A stretch of DNA of 64,000 bases from Aliiroseovarius lamellibrachiae (GCF_018599245.1 NZ_JAHEVJ010000001.1:434001-498000); one strand, 5' to 3'; positions 46,825-56,112 are shown, numbered from the stretch's first letter. The notes: generated by a model not told the origin, from the letters alone. Translations and numbers: made by a program.

Positions 46825-47841
46825 TTATTCGCCGCAAATTCCCTGAAGCCGCACCCAATCTCCGTCGCTTAACAAGGGGATTGCGGTATTGAGCGGGATT
46901 GGGTCTGCTTCGATCAATGCAATGGTTTGCTCGCCCGTCAGGTCAAGCGCATATGCATATGGGGTGGAACGGATGCCTGCCTCCGCAAAGCGTGGCAAAA
47001 TGGCCTCGGCGGTTAACGGGTCCGCGGTTGAGGTCAGCAGCCATTCTGCATAACGGTCGATGACCTCGTTGGGCATGTTGCCGGTGGTCAAAAGCTGCAC
47101 CGTGGCGCGCAGCCCTGCGTGATTGAGCAGCCCAAGCATGGGGTCGGTTTGGATACGGCGTTGATCTTCGGCGAGGATGAAACCCGCGACAACGTCAGGT
47201 TCTTCATAATCCTCAATCAAAGCGCGGTTCAATAGGGTGATGTGGCCGGGCAAATGGGCGGCGGCTTGCACGCCTCCGGTTAGCACAATCAAGCGCGGCG
47301 CGCGGGCGCCCAGCACCCGCCGTCCCAGCATATCCAGTGCCGAACGGGCGAGGATCCCATCGCATTGCTTGCCCGCGACGCGGTCAATGCGGTTCAAAAT
47401 CCGCTGGCCGATATTGAGCCGTGTGGGTTCTGGCACCACGGTGACCGTATAGCTGCGCAACGCATCAGGCAGCCAGAAAACCCCAAGTGCAACCAACCCC
47501 GCCAGCACACCGCCGGTGATCAGATGGCGCAGACGCCCCGGGTGGCGGCGCCGCTTTTCAATGACTTTGCGCACACGCTCGATGCCATCAATCATTGTGG
47601 CATCATCAATCTCAAGCTCTTCATACACCTCTTCTGAGGGGGCAAAAAGGGCAGGGCGTGTGCCGGGATTGATCCGCCGAACTGCGGGCAAAGACCAATG
47701 GGTCAGGGCCGTGTCGGACATGTTGGAAATGGTTAACGAGGCATCCCCCAACGAGACAATGACATTCACGCGCTGCGCATCAGGCGATGCACACCAGACC
47801 CCCGGCGCTTCTAGCCGGTCGTATTTCTTTAAGGCCGTCAT
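46825..47841 (-). CDS. Membrane protein with degenerate M48-peptidase-like domain
   Basis: The 338-residue protein has a cytosolic N-terminal region (1-105), one transmembrane helix (about 107-127) and an extracytoplasmic domain. Residues 197-229 (LPGHITLLNRALIEDYEE-PDVVAGFILAEDQRR) match the M48 pattern in which LPGG...TRGLL...ELAAVLAHEIAH leads to the zinc motif. The HExxH position reads AEDQR (224-228), so the zinc site is lost and protease activity is unlikely. Conserved Cys160 and Cys336 may form a disulfide. The function is unknown; a pseudo-enzyme scaffold is my inference. Confidence 0.6.
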   Translation of the reverse strand: MTALKKYDRLEAPGVWCASPDAQRVNVIVSLGDASLTISNMSDTALTHWSLPAVRRINPGTRPALFAPSEEVYEELEIDDATMIDGIERVRKVIEKRRRHPGRLRHLITGGVLAGLVALGVFWLPDALRSYTVTVVPEPTRLNIGQRILNRIDRVAGKQCDGILARSALDMLGRRVLGARAPRLIVLTGGVQAAAHLPGHITLLNRALIEDYEEPDVVAGFILAEDQRRIQTDPMLGLLNHAGLRATVQLLTTGNMPNEVIDRYAEWLLTSTADPLTAEAILPRFAEAGIRSTPYAYALDLTGEQTIALIEADPIPLNTAIPLLSDGDWVRLQGICGE

Positions 47842-47939
47842 GGTCGGACGGGGCTGCTCTTCATTGTTATCGTTGCGCCAAGAATAACTTGGATTTTGTG
47901 CTTTGTCGATTGGGGTTTAACCGTTTGAAGGCGCGTTTT

Positions 47940-49568
47940 TCACGTTGGTTTCACCCGCTTGCGAAGCTCGAACTTTTGGATTTTCCCGGTTGAGGTTTTG
48001 GGCAGTTCGCAAAACTCCACCGCCTTTGGGGTTTTGAACCCGGCCAGACGATCGCGCACAAAGGAAATCAGCTCTTTTTCAGAGACATCCGCCCCATCTT
48101 TCAATTCAACAAACGCATGTGGAACCTCGCCCCATTTGGGATCAGGCTTGGCGACCACGGCGCAAAGACTGACGGCGGGGTGGTGCATCAGCGCGCCTTC
48201 AACCTCAACCGAGCTGACGTTTTCGCCGCCGGAAATGATGATGTCCTTGGCGCGGTCAGTGATTTGGATATAGCCGTCGGGGGTTTGATGGGCGATGTCG
48301 CCAGAGTGGAAATACCCGCCCTGAAATGCCTCGGCGGTGGCGTCTGGATTTTTCAGATAGCCTTTCATGACTGAGTTGCCCCGGATCATAATCTCGCCCG
48401 TGGTGGCCCCATCCATGTCGACCTGTTGCATGTCATCGTCCAAGACGGTGATGTCTTCCATCTGGGGAAAGGCAACGCCGGTGCGTGCTTTGATCGCGGC
48501 GCGTTCTGCTTGGGGCAGACCATCCCAATCGGGGCCGTTCCACAGGCATTCGGTGACATGACCATAGGTTTCGGTCAGCCCGTAAACCTGGGTGATGTTA
48601 AAGCCGAGCGGCTCAACCGCGGCGAGGGTGGCGGCGGGAGGCGGGGCGCCTGCGGTGAACACTTCGACAATATGGTCAAAGGGTTTGCGGTCGGCGTCAG
48701 CGGCGTTCACGATCATATTGAGAACAATGGGCGCGCCGCCGAAATGGGTCACGCCTTCGTCAGCAATGGCGTCATAGATCGCTTTGGCGGTCACATCACG
48801 ACAACACACAATGGTCCCGCCCAAAATGGGCATCATCCAGCTGTGGTTCCAATTGTTGCAATGAAACAGCGGCACAATTGTGAGATACTTGGGATAAAGC
48901 CCCATGTTCCAGCTTATCGGCGTGCCCATCGTCATCAGATACGCGCCGCGGTGGTGATAGACGACCCCCTTGGGACGCCCGGTGGTGCCAGAGGTGTAAT
49001 TCAGCGCAAGGCTTTCCCATTCGTCTTGCGGCATGATCCATGTGAAATCTGGATTGCCAGCGCCCACCACATCTTCGTATTCGGGGTGACGACCTGAGGG
49101 GGGGTGTCCGGCGGGGGTATCTCCAACCTCGATGATCAAAGGCGCGGGGCCTTGCATAAGGTCAATGGCTGCTTCGGCAAGCGCCAGGAATTGGCTGTCG
49201 ACCAGCACCGCCTTGGCTTCGCCGTGATCAAAAATATAGGCCACCGTGTCGACGTCCAGCCGCACGTTGATGGTGTTGAGCACCGCACCACAGGCTGGGA
49301 TGGCAAAGCTGGCTTCCACATGGGGCAGGGTGTTGGGCAAAAGGGTCGCCACCACGTCGCCGGGCTGAACACCGCGCGCCACAAGGGCCGAGGCGAGCTT
49401 GCTGACCCGGCTGTGGTATTGCGCATAGGTCAGGCGCCGCGCGCCATCGACGATGGCCTCGCGTTTTGGAAACACCTTTGCCGCACGCTGAAGGTGGGAC
49501 AGCGGCGTCAGGGGTACAAAATTCGCGGCGGTCTTCTCAAGCCCGGTTTCGTCAGCCATCCAGCCCAT
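47940..49568 (-). CDS. Acyl-CoA ligase, DmdB-like (methylmercaptopropionate/medium-chain)
   Basis: The 542-residue adenylating enzyme has YTSGTTGRPKGVVYHHRGA, FNITQVYGLTETYGHVTE, SGDIAHQTPDGYIQITDRAKDIIISGGENVSS (adjoining motif blocks) and the catalytic Lys in PKTSTGKIQKFELR. It resembles the long/medium-chain ligases that include DmdB, which activates 3-methylmercaptopropionate in DMSP breakdown by roseobacters. Whether this copy is DmdB or a general fatty acid ligase cannot be settled. N-terminal MGWMADETGLEK agrees with family members. Confidence 0.8.
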   Translation of the reverse strand: MGWMADETGLEKTAANFVPLTPLSHLQRAAKVFPKREAIVDGARRLTYAQYHSRVSKLASALVARGVQPGDVVATLLPNTLPHVEASFAIPACGAVLNTINVRLDVDTVAYIFDHGEAKAVLVDSQFLALAEAAIDLMQGPAPLIIEVGDTPAGHPPSGRHPEYEDVVGAGNPDFTWIMPQDEWESLALNYTSGTTGRPKGVVYHHRGAYLMTMGTPISWNMGLYPKYLTIVPLFHCNNWNHSWMMPILGGTIVCCRDVTAKAIYDAIADEGVTHFGGAPIVLNMIVNAADADRKPFDHIVEVFTAGAPPPAATLAAVEPLGFNITQVYGLTETYGHVTECLWNGPDWDGLPQAERAAIKARTGVAFPQMEDITVLDDDMQQVDMDGATTGEIMIRGNSVMKGYLKNPDATAEAFQGGYFHSGDIAHQTPDGYIQITDRAKDIIISGGENVSSVEVEGALMHHPAVSLCAVVAKPDPKWGEVPHAFVELKDGADVSEKELISFVRDRLAGFKTPKAVEFCELPKTSTGKIQKFELRKRVKPT

Positions 49569-49694
49569 GTGTCTCTCCCTGTGTGATGCGGATCTTTTGC
49601 CAGCATTCTTTCTACTATGTCGTTTTCAAAACAGACCAGATCGTCCCCAATCGGGTCAATGGTACAAACGCCCAAATGAGAGTAGGAAAACGAC

Positions 49695-50636
49695 ATGTCG
49701 GCCCCCACAACATTCAATGACGCTACGTCAATACATGACCGTCCGCTCGCGGCGGCAGGCGTTGTTGTGTTTTCGATGTTCGTTTTGGGTGGGTTGGACA
49801 ATGCGGTGGCGGTGATTGCGCGCGATACGGGACTTTGGCAATTTCACTTTCTCCGCGCCTGTCTTGCGGTGTCGATCATGCTTGGGATGGCGCGGGTCGG
49901 GTGGATCAATATCACGCCAAACCGCCGCTGGGCGGTGGCGTTGCGCGGGGGCATGACCGGGCTTTCGATATTGGTGTATTTCGGCAGCCTTGCGTTTTTG
50001 ACCTTGGCGCAGGCGGCGGCAGGGCTGTTTACCGCGCCGATCTGGGTGATGCTCTTGTCCGCTGTCTTTCTGCGACAACGCGTGGGGCCAATGCGCATCT
50101 TGGCCGCCGCGATTGGCTTTGTCGGCGTGCTTTTGGTGTTGCGCCCGTTTGAAGGTGGGCTGAACACTTTGGCGCTGTTTCCGATCATTGCGGGCTTTTT
50201 CTATGCCTGCGGTGCGATCGCCACGCGGCAGTATTGTACCGGTGAAACGGCGATGGCGATGCTGTTCTATTTCTTTCTTTCGTTGGGCCTGTTTGGCTTT
50301 GTCGGTGCCTCAGCGATGAGCCTTTGGTCCCATGACATCCCGATCGGTGCGGATGGGTTCATTCTGCGGGGCTTTGGCCCGATGGGACATCTGTCGATGG
50401 GCTTGACGGTGTTGCAAGCGGTTGGATCAATATTTGCGGTTGGTTTGATTTTTCGTGGATACCAAATGGGGGATGCGGCGCAGGTTGCGATTTATGAATA
50501 CTCGCTGTTGGTGTTTGCCGCAGGGTGGAGCTATCTGATGTTCTCGCAAACGGTTGATCTGATGATGGCCATCGGCATGGGGTTCATCATTTTGTCGGGC
50601 ATCGTGATCTCTCTGCGCTCGCGTCGCGTGAGCTGA
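49695..50636 (+). CDS. EamA/DMT-family transporter
   Basis: The 313-residue protein has about ten transmembrane helices in two EamA repeats, with FHFLRACLAVSIML, AAAGLFTAPIWVMLLSAVFL and FRGYQMGDAAQVAIYEYSLLVFA. Substrate unknown. AGTAGGAAAA precedes the ATG. The sulfotransferase gene begins 16 bp after its stop, so they are probably cotranscribed. Confidence 0.87.
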   Translation: MSAPTTFNDATSIHDRPLAAAGVVVFSMFVLGGLDNAVAVIARDTGLWQFHFLRACLAVSIMLGMARVGWINITPNRRWAVALRGGMTGLSILVYFGSLAFLTLAQAAAGLFTAPIWVMLLSAVFLRQRVGPMRILAAAIGFVGVLLVLRPFEGGLNTLALFPIIAGFFYACGAIATRQYCTGETAMAMLFYFFLSLGLFGFVGASAMSLWSHDIPIGADGFILRGFGPMGHLSMGLTVLQAVGSIFAVGLIFRGYQMGDAAQVAIYEYSLLVFAAGWSYLMFSQTVDLMMAIGMGFIILSGIVISLRSRRVS

Positions 50637-50652
50637 CAGGGTAGGGTAGGCC

Positions 50653-51303
50653 ATGATTATCTCGCATGGTCGCCGCTATATCTTTGTTCATGCACCCAAA
50701 ACCGGGGGAACGTCGCTGGCCTTGGCGCTTGAGGCGCGGGCGATGAAGGATGATATTATGCTGGGGGATACGCCAAAGGCGATCAAACGGCGACACCGTG
50801 TGAAGGATGTGCAAACTTCTGGCCGGTTGTGGAAACACGCCACCCTGCGCGATATCGAAGGCTTGGTTTCTCGCGCTGAAATGGCGGAGTATTTCGTCTT
50901 TACGTTGGTGCGCAATCCCTGGGATCGTATGGTCAGCTATTATCACTGGTTGCGTGCGCAAGGGTTTGACCACCCGGCGGTGACCCTTGCCAAATCTTCT
51001 GATTTTGCAGGATTTCTGCGTGCGCCCACCACCCAAACCAGCTTTCGCGCCACCCCTTTTACCAGCTATGTCACCGATGCAGAGGGTCAGGATTTAGGCA
51101 ATTTGTTCATCCGGTTGGAGCATCTGGAAGAGGATTTGTCCGTTTTAGAGCAGCACTTAGGCTTTAGCCTTCGCCCGTTGCCTCATGAAAACCGGTCTGA
51201 TCGTGGTTCGGATTATCGCGCGGCCTATACGGATGAACTTGTTGATATCGTTGCAAAATGCTGTGCGTCGGACATCAAGCGATTTGGGTATAAGTTCGGG
51301 TGA
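50653..51303 (+). CDS. Sulfotransferase family 2-type protein
   Basis: The 216-residue protein has the 5'-phosphosulfate-binding loop HAPKTGGTSL (13-22) and the 3'-phosphate-binding segment FTLVRNPWDRMVSYY, the two PAPS-binding elements of sulfotransferases. It is a short member of the family 2 group, which typically sulfates carbohydrates. The acceptor is unknown; a cell-surface polysaccharide is possible in view of the capsule genes elsewhere in the window, but that is speculation. Confidence 0.85.
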   Translation: MIISHGRRYIFVHAPKTGGTSLALALEARAMKDDIMLGDTPKAIKRRHRVKDVQTSGRLWKHATLRDIEGLVSRAEMAEYFVFTLVRNPWDRMVSYYHWLRAQGFDHPAVTLAKSSDFAGFLRAPTTQTSFRATPFTSYVTDAEGQDLGNLFIRLEHLEEDLSVLEQHLGFSLRPLPHENRSDRGSDYRAAYTDELVDIVAKCCASDIKRFGYKFG

Positions 51304-51381
51304 TGTCTCTCTCTCCTTGCGCGCAGAGCAGATACCCTTTCTGGGAACGCTCTGGTCATCCCGCGTCAACGGTCACGAACG

Positions 51382-51410
51382 AAAAAAGCCCGGCAGTCTG
51401 CCGGGCTTTC
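51382..51410 (-). terminator. Intrinsic terminator after the FadB/FadJ-type gene
   Basis: AAAGCCCGGCA (51385-51395) and TGCCGGGCTTT (51399-51409) form a perfect 11-bp stem with a 3-nt loop. On the minus strand the stem is followed by a run of six T, so it mainly terminates the beta-oxidation operon; it may also act on the sulfotransferase mRNA. Confidence 0.88.
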
Positions 51411-51429
51411 ATTCTCATGTCTCAGTTCT

Positions 51430-53634
51430 TCAGGCTGCGACAGCACTTTTGTCAAAGCGGTCATAAAATCCTTCGCCGCTTTCGGCCATCTCACGCAACA
51501 ACGCGGGCGTGGTGAAACGGTCGCCGAACTTCTCGGTCAGCTGATCACAGACCTCTGCTGCATAAGGCGCCCCCAGCATATCAAGCCAGCTGAACGGGCC
51601 ACCCGACCAAGGCGCAAAGCCCCAGGCCAGGATCGCGCCCACATCCCCTTCGCGGATGTCTTCAAGCACACCTTCTTCCAGCGCGCGCACCGCCTCGAGC
51701 ACCTGGCTCATCATCAAACGATGCTTCACTTCGGTCAGATCCGGTTGGTCGTCTGCATGTGGGAACTTATCGGCCAGACCGGCCCACAAGCCCGTGCGTT
51801 TGCCTTTGGCATCATAGTCATAAAAGCCAGCCCCCGCTTTGCGCCCCAAACGCCCTTCGTCCGCCATCCAGAAAATGATGTCGTCCACGGCGCTGTCAGG
51901 GTAGGCATCGCCCATCGCGGCCTTGGTGGCCTTGGCAATTTTCACGCCGAGATCGATTGAGGTTTCATCCACCAATTGCAGCGGCCCAACCGGGAAGCCC
52001 AGCAATTTCGCCGCCCCTTCGACCAACGCAGGCGACACGCCTTCGCCAACCATGCGCATGCCTTCGTTGATGTACGGAATGATGCAACGGTTGCAGTAAA
52101 AGAACCGCGCGTCGTTCACAACAATCGGCGTTTTGCGGATTTGACGCACGTAATCAAGCGCTTTGGCCGTGGCCCGGTCGCCGGTCTCTTTGCCTTTGAT
52201 AATCTCGACCAGCATCATCTTCTCAACCGGTGAGAAGAAGTGGATGCCGATGAACTGATCAGGGCGCGCGCTGGCCTTGGCCAACTCGGTGATCGGCAAG
52301 GTTGAGGTGTTGGTGGCATAGATGCAATCCGCGCCCACGACAGCCTCGACCTTTTTGGTCATTTCGGCTTTTACGCCCACGTCCTCAAACACCGCTTCGA
52401 TGATCAGGTCAGCACCTTTTAGCGCATCAAGATCCGTGGTGGCGGTGATGGCGTTCAACACGGCCTCTTTCTTCTCAGGGGTGGCCTTTTTGCGGGCGAT
52501 CCCTTTGTCGAGGTAGGTTTCTGAATAGGATTTGCCGCGATCAGCCGCTTCTTGGGTCTGGTCGATCAACACGACCTCCATTCCGGCCATGGCAGAGACC
52601 AGTGCAATGCCGGCCCCCATCATGCCTGCGCCCAATACGCCGACCTTTTTAACCGACTGATCATCCACGTCTTTTGGACGTACAGCGCCTTTTTCAAGCG
52701 CTTGTTTGTTGATGAACAGCGACCGGATCATCGCAGAGGATGTCGGGTCCATCAGCACGTTCACGAACCAGCGGCATTCCACCCGCAGCGCGTCGTCAAA
52801 CGGCACCAAAGCGCCCTCATAGACCGCCGACAGCAATGCCTTGGCCGCCGGGTAAACGCCATTGGTCTTGCCGTGGATCATCGCGCTGGCGCCGACAAAG
52901 GTCATGAAGCCCGAAGGGTGATACGGTGCGCCGCCGGGCATTTTATATCCTTTGGCGTCCCATGGTTTCACGATGTCAGCGTCGGTTGCGTTCAACACCC
53001 ATTCTTTGGCGCGTGCCTGAAGCTCATCTGCCGGCACAACCTCGTCGATCAACCCTGCGGCCTTGGCTTTGGCGGGGGACACGGTCTTACCCTCAAGCAA
53101 GAACGGAGCTGCGTTCATCGCCCCCATTTTGCGCACAAGACGGGTGGTCCCACCCGCGCCGGGAAAAATACCCACCATAATTTCGGGCAAGCCGATTTTC
53201 GCCTTTGCATTGTCCGCGGCAATGATGTGGTGACAGGCCAGAGGGATTTCCAAACCAATGCCAAGCGCGATGCCGGGCAGGGCCGCGACAATCGGTTTTC
53301 CCCCTTTGTTGGTCTTGGCATCCATGCCGGCGCGTTCGATTTTACGAAGGGCGGCGTGCATCGACATGATGCCATCAAAAAGACCCTTTGCCGGATCGTC
53401 GCCCGCGTCAGATTTCATTTGCGCGATGACATTCAGATCCATCCCGCCGGCAAAATCTTTTTTGCCAGAGGTGATGATCGCGCCCTTGATGGCGTCGTCT
53501 GCCAGAACGGTTTCCACATGGGCGTTCAGCTCGGCAAGTGCTTCATAAGACAGCACATTCATGGATTTACCCGGCACATCCCAGGTGATGGTGGCGACGC
53601 CGTCGGCGTCCACGTTCAATGTGAAATCAGCCAT
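51430..53634 (-). CDS. Multifunctional beta-oxidation enzyme: enoyl-CoA hydratase/3-hydroxyacyl-CoA dehydrogenase (FadB/FadJ type)
   Basis: The 734-residue protein has an N-terminal crotonase domain (1-190), with the catalytic glutamates in GIGLEIPLACH (Glu129) and GLPEIMVGIFPGAGGT (Glu151). An NAD-binding domain starts at VGVLGAGMMGAGIAL (331-345), with HFFSPVEKMMLVEI in the second half. It catalyses the hydration and oxidation steps of fatty acid beta-oxidation. It is 15 bp downstream of the thiolase gene, forming the usual fadA-fadB pair. Confidence 0.94.
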   Translation of the reverse strand: MADFTLNVDADGVATITWDVPGKSMNVLSYEALAELNAHVETVLADDAIKGAIITSGKKDFAGGMDLNVIAQMKSDAGDDPAKGLFDGIMSMHAALRKIERAGMDAKTNKGGKPIVAALPGIALGIGLEIPLACHHIIAADNAKAKIGLPEIMVGIFPGAGGTTRLVRKMGAMNAAPFLLEGKTVSPAKAKAAGLIDEVVPADELQARAKEWVLNATDADIVKPWDAKGYKMPGGAPYHPSGFMTFVGASAMIHGKTNGVYPAAKALLSAVYEGALVPFDDALRVECRWFVNVLMDPTSSAMIRSLFINKQALEKGAVRPKDVDDQSVKKVGVLGAGMMGAGIALVSAMAGMEVVLIDQTQEAADRGKSYSETYLDKGIARKKATPEKKEAVLNAITATTDLDALKGADLIIEAVFEDVGVKAEMTKKVEAVVGADCIYATNTSTLPITELAKASARPDQFIGIHFFSPVEKMMLVEIIKGKETGDRATAKALDYVRQIRKTPIVVNDARFFYCNRCIIPYINEGMRMVGEGVSPALVEGAAKLLGFPVGPLQLVDETSIDLGVKIAKATKAAMGDAYPDSAVDDIIFWMADEGRLGRKAGAGFYDYDAKGKRTGLWAGLADKFPHADDQPDLTEVKHRLMMSQVLEAVRALEEGVLEDIREGDVGAILAWGFAPWSGGPFSWLDMLGAPYAAEVCDQLTEKFGDRFTTPALLREMAESGEGFYDRFDKSAVAA

Positions 53635-53649
53635 AATTACGTCTCCTTC

Positions 53650-54855
53650 TTATACGCGTTCAAGAATGGTGGCGGCGCCCATACCGGAGCCGATGCAAAG
53701 CGTGGCAAGACCGGTTTCCTTGTCGGACCGCTCCATTTCGTCCAGCAAAGCGCCAAGGATCATTGCGCCTGTGCCGCCCAAGGGGTGCCCCATCGCAATC
53801 GCCCCACCGTTCACGTTCACTTTGCTTGTGTCCGCGTCAAACGCTTGGATGAAACGCAACACAACCGAGGCAAAGGCTTCGTTCACTTCATGCAGGTCAA
53901 TATCGCCAAACTTCATACCAGCCGCCTGCAACGCACGTTCGGTCGCAGGAACCGGGCCGGTCAACATGATGGTTGGATCAGTGCCCACCTTCGACGTGGC
54001 TTTGATGCGCGCGCGCGGTTTGATGCCGTGACGTTCGCCAAACTCTTTGTTGCCGATCAGAACAGCGGCGGACCCATCTGCGATCCCGGATGAGTTCCCG
54101 GCGTGGTGCACATGGTTGATCTTTTCCAGATGCGGGTATTTCAGCAAAGCCACAGCATCAAAACCGGGCATCTGTTCACCCATCATTTGGAAGGATGGAG
54201 TCAGCCCACCAAGGGTTTGCATGGTGGTTTCGCGGATCATCTCGTCCTCGGATATGATCTCCAGCCCGTTTTGGTCGCGCACGGTGAACACCGATTTGAA
54301 CCGACCAGCCGCACGGGCCGCTGCGGCGCGTTTTTGGCTTTCAACAGCATAAGCGTCGCAATCATCGCGGCTAAAGCCGTACTCGGTTGCGATGATGTCA
54401 GCAGAGATGCCTTGTGGCACAAAATAGGATTTCATCGCCAAAAAGGGATCCGCGGCAATCGCGCCCCCATCCATGCCCATCGGCACGCGGCTCATGCTTT
54501 CCACACCACCGGCGATATAGGCATCACCCGCGCCGCCTTTGACTTGGTTGGCAGCCATATTCACGGCCTCAAGAGCAGAGGCGCAAAAGCGGTTGATCGA
54601 CACGCCGGGGATGCGTTCGTCGAGGTCGGAATAAAGCACAGCGGAGCGCGCCAAACAGGCGCCTTGCTCGCCAACTTGGGTCACATTGCCCCAAATCACA
54701 TCCTCAACCGCGTGGCCGTCAAGATTGTTGCGTGATTTCAACTCGTTCAGCGCCAAAGCAGATAGGCGCACAGCGGGCACCTCATGCAAGGTGCCGTCTT
54801 TCTTGCCTTTGCCACGCGGGGTGCGCACGGCGTCATAGATAAAGGCATCGGTCAT
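53650..54855 (-). CDS. Acetyl-CoA C-acyltransferase (thiolase, FadA type)
   Basis: The 401-residue thiolase has the nucleophilic Cys in NRFCASALEAVNMA (near residue 90), NVNGGAIAMGHPLGGTGA (catalytic His) and CIGSGMGAA (second Cys). With the adjacent multifunctional enzyme it completes the beta-oxidation spiral by releasing acetyl-CoA. Confidence 0.94.
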   Translation of the reverse strand: MTDAFIYDAVRTPRGKGKKDGTLHEVPAVRLSALALNELKSRNNLDGHAVEDVIWGNVTQVGEQGACLARSAVLYSDLDERIPGVSINRFCASALEAVNMAANQVKGGAGDAYIAGGVESMSRVPMGMDGGAIAADPFLAMKSYFVPQGISADIIATEYGFSRDDCDAYAVESQKRAAAARAAGRFKSVFTVRDQNGLEIISEDEMIRETTMQTLGGLTPSFQMMGEQMPGFDAVALLKYPHLEKINHVHHAGNSSGIADGSAAVLIGNKEFGERHGIKPRARIKATSKVGTDPTIMLTGPVPATERALQAAGMKFGDIDLHEVNEAFASVVLRFIQAFDADTSKVNVNGGAIAMGHPLGGTGAMILGALLDEMERSDKETGLATLCIGSGMGAATILERV

Positions 54856-54875
54856 AGTGTATTCCTTTCAAGAGC

Positions 54876-55508
54876 TTATGCGCGATCCGCGGGGGATCCG
54901 GGCATCAGGTCATAGGGGTGTTTCCAGCCGGGTGTGTCCGAAATACGGGTCAACCAGGCGTCAATATGGGGCCATTCGGCGCGATCAAAGCCAAAGGGTT
55001 CAGGGTAGAAAAGATAGCCGCAGCACGAGATATCGGCGATGGTGATCGCGTCACCAACCAACCAATTGCGGGTCGAAAGCTCGTCTTCCAATGTTTTGTA
55101 CGCCGACTTTAGGCGGGCCATGTTGAAGGCAATCACCTCTTGCGGACGTTTGTCTTCGGGCAGGAAATTATTCAAAAAACGGGTTAGACCAGCGGTAGAG
55201 GACAGTTTGTGATTGTCCCAAAACTGCCAGCGCAAAATCTCGCGACGTTCTTCGGCGGATCGCCCACCCAATTTGCCGGATTTTGAGGAGACGTAATCCT
55301 GAATGGCACCGGATTGAGACAGGGTGATATCCCCGTCGACCATCACCGGGGCCTCGCCCATCGGGTTGATCTCGCGATATTCAGGCGTGCGGGTTTCACC
55401 GCCGAAAAAATCGACGTAAACGGGCTCCCATTCCAACCCGGACAATTCCAACGCCAGCGCCGCCTTATAGGCGTTGCCGCTTTCGCCGAAGCAATAAAGT
55501 TTAATCAT
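54876..55508 (-). CDS. Glutathione S-transferase family protein
   Basis: The 210-residue protein has an N-terminal thioredoxin-like GST domain (KLYCFGESGNAYKAALALELSG, then GEAPVMVDGDITLSQSGAI, the conserved cis-Pro and glutathione-binding Ser) and an all-helical C-terminal domain (NWLVGDAITIADISCCGYL). ATG 55508 is chosen for GGGGAGAA upstream and the family N-terminus. It lies directly before fadA on the same strand, a conserved-looking association, but its substrate is unknown. Confidence 0.88.
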   Translation of the reverse strand: MIKLYCFGESGNAYKAALALELSGLEWEPVYVDFFGGETRTPEYREINPMGEAPVMVDGDITLSQSGAIQDYVSSKSGKLGGRSAEERREILRWQFWDNHKLSSTAGLTRFLNNFLPEDKRPQEVIAFNMARLKSAYKTLEDELSTRNWLVGDAITIADISCCGYLFYPEPFGFDRAEWPHIDAWLTRISDTPGWKHPYDLMPGSPADRA

Positions 55509-55565
55509 GATATTCTCCCCAGTTACGATGGCAGAGCTGGGGATTTCACATCCCCAGACCCCTGT

Positions 55566-55622
55566 GGGATATTTCTGGAAAGAGGAAGGAGGCGGCCCTT
55601 TTCCTCTTTCCAGAAATATCCC
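55566..55622. repeat. Perfect 22-bp inverted repeat (long hairpin) upstream of the GST gene
   Basis: The left arm 55566-55587 (GGGATATTTC-TGGAAAGAGGAA) and right arm 55601-55622 are perfect reverse complements around a 13-nt loop. The same 22-mer recurs with one change at 28146-28167, so it is a dispersed element. In RNA it would form a very stable stem between the small-gene pair and the GST gene. Confidence 0.85.
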
Positions 55623-55658
55623 CGCCGGAGGCATCTTTCGGTGCCGCCGGGCGATGTC

Positions 55659-55871
55659 TTAGCGTTTGCGCGCATCCAGTTCAGAGTTGAACAAGCGCAA
55701 GCGCGCGGTCAGGTTTTCCTGGTGTGTGACACTGTCGAAATGCTCAAACAGAAACGACAATGCCTCGCCTTCGTCCAGACCCGCCTCAGATGCAAAACGC
55801 TTTAACCGGCGATATCCATCCTCTGTCATGGCACAGGGGAACCGACGGGTGAGTTTAAAGCGTTTTGCCAT
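55659..55871 (-). CDS. Small basic protein of unknown function
   Basis: I do not recognise this 70-residue protein. It is rich in Arg/Lys at the N-terminus (MAKRFKLTRRFPCAMTEDGYRRLKRFASEAGLDEGEAL) and predicted helical; the pattern TEDGYRRLKRFASEAGLDEGEALSFL could be ribbon-helix-helix-like, as in small DNA-binding antitoxin-type proteins. Its start overlaps the end of the preceding two-helix membrane protein by 17 bp, so the two are coupled. Confidence 0.55.
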   Translation of the reverse strand: MAKRFKLTRRFPCAMTEDGYRRLKRFASEAGLDEGEALSFLFEHFDSVTHQENLTARLRLFNSELDARKR

Positions 55872-56100
55872 TTTTTATCCTTTTCGATAGAAAACCACTG
55901 ACAAAAGAACCAACGGCGGCAACAAGCGCTACTTTTGCTGATCCCGTCATCCAGCCTTGTCCCCGCTCAATTCCTTCAACACTGGTTGCGATCGTCGGGT
56001 CGGTCGAAATGGTTGACATCCCCCACCAAGCTAATGCGCCGATACAAACAAAAATCAGCAATGTCGAAAGTGCGGAAAGAGCTTTGCCAAGTGGTCCCAT
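55855..56100 (-). CDS. Small two-helix membrane protein of unknown function
   Basis: The 81-residue protein has two hydrophobic helices (about 7-29 LSALSTLLIFVCIGALAWWG and 55-72 KVALVAAVGSFVSGFL) joined by a 25-residue acidic loop, with a basic C-terminus. No family is recognised. It lies 12 bp after the acyl-CoA dehydrogenase stop, within the beta-oxidation gene run. Confidence 0.6.
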   Translation of the reverse strand: MGPLGKALSALSTLLIFVCIGALAWWGMSTISTDPTIATSVEGIERGQGWMTGSAKVALVAAVGSFVSGFLSKRIKNGKTL

Positions 56101-56112
56101 GTGTGTCTCCTG

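Noticed and set aside
47940-49568. Firm assignment as DmdB, and of the dehydrogenase at 56113 as DmdC, forming a DMSP pathway
   Set aside because: The genes are 7 kb apart, paralogous families are large, and no dmdA or dmdD is in the window; kept as likeness only.
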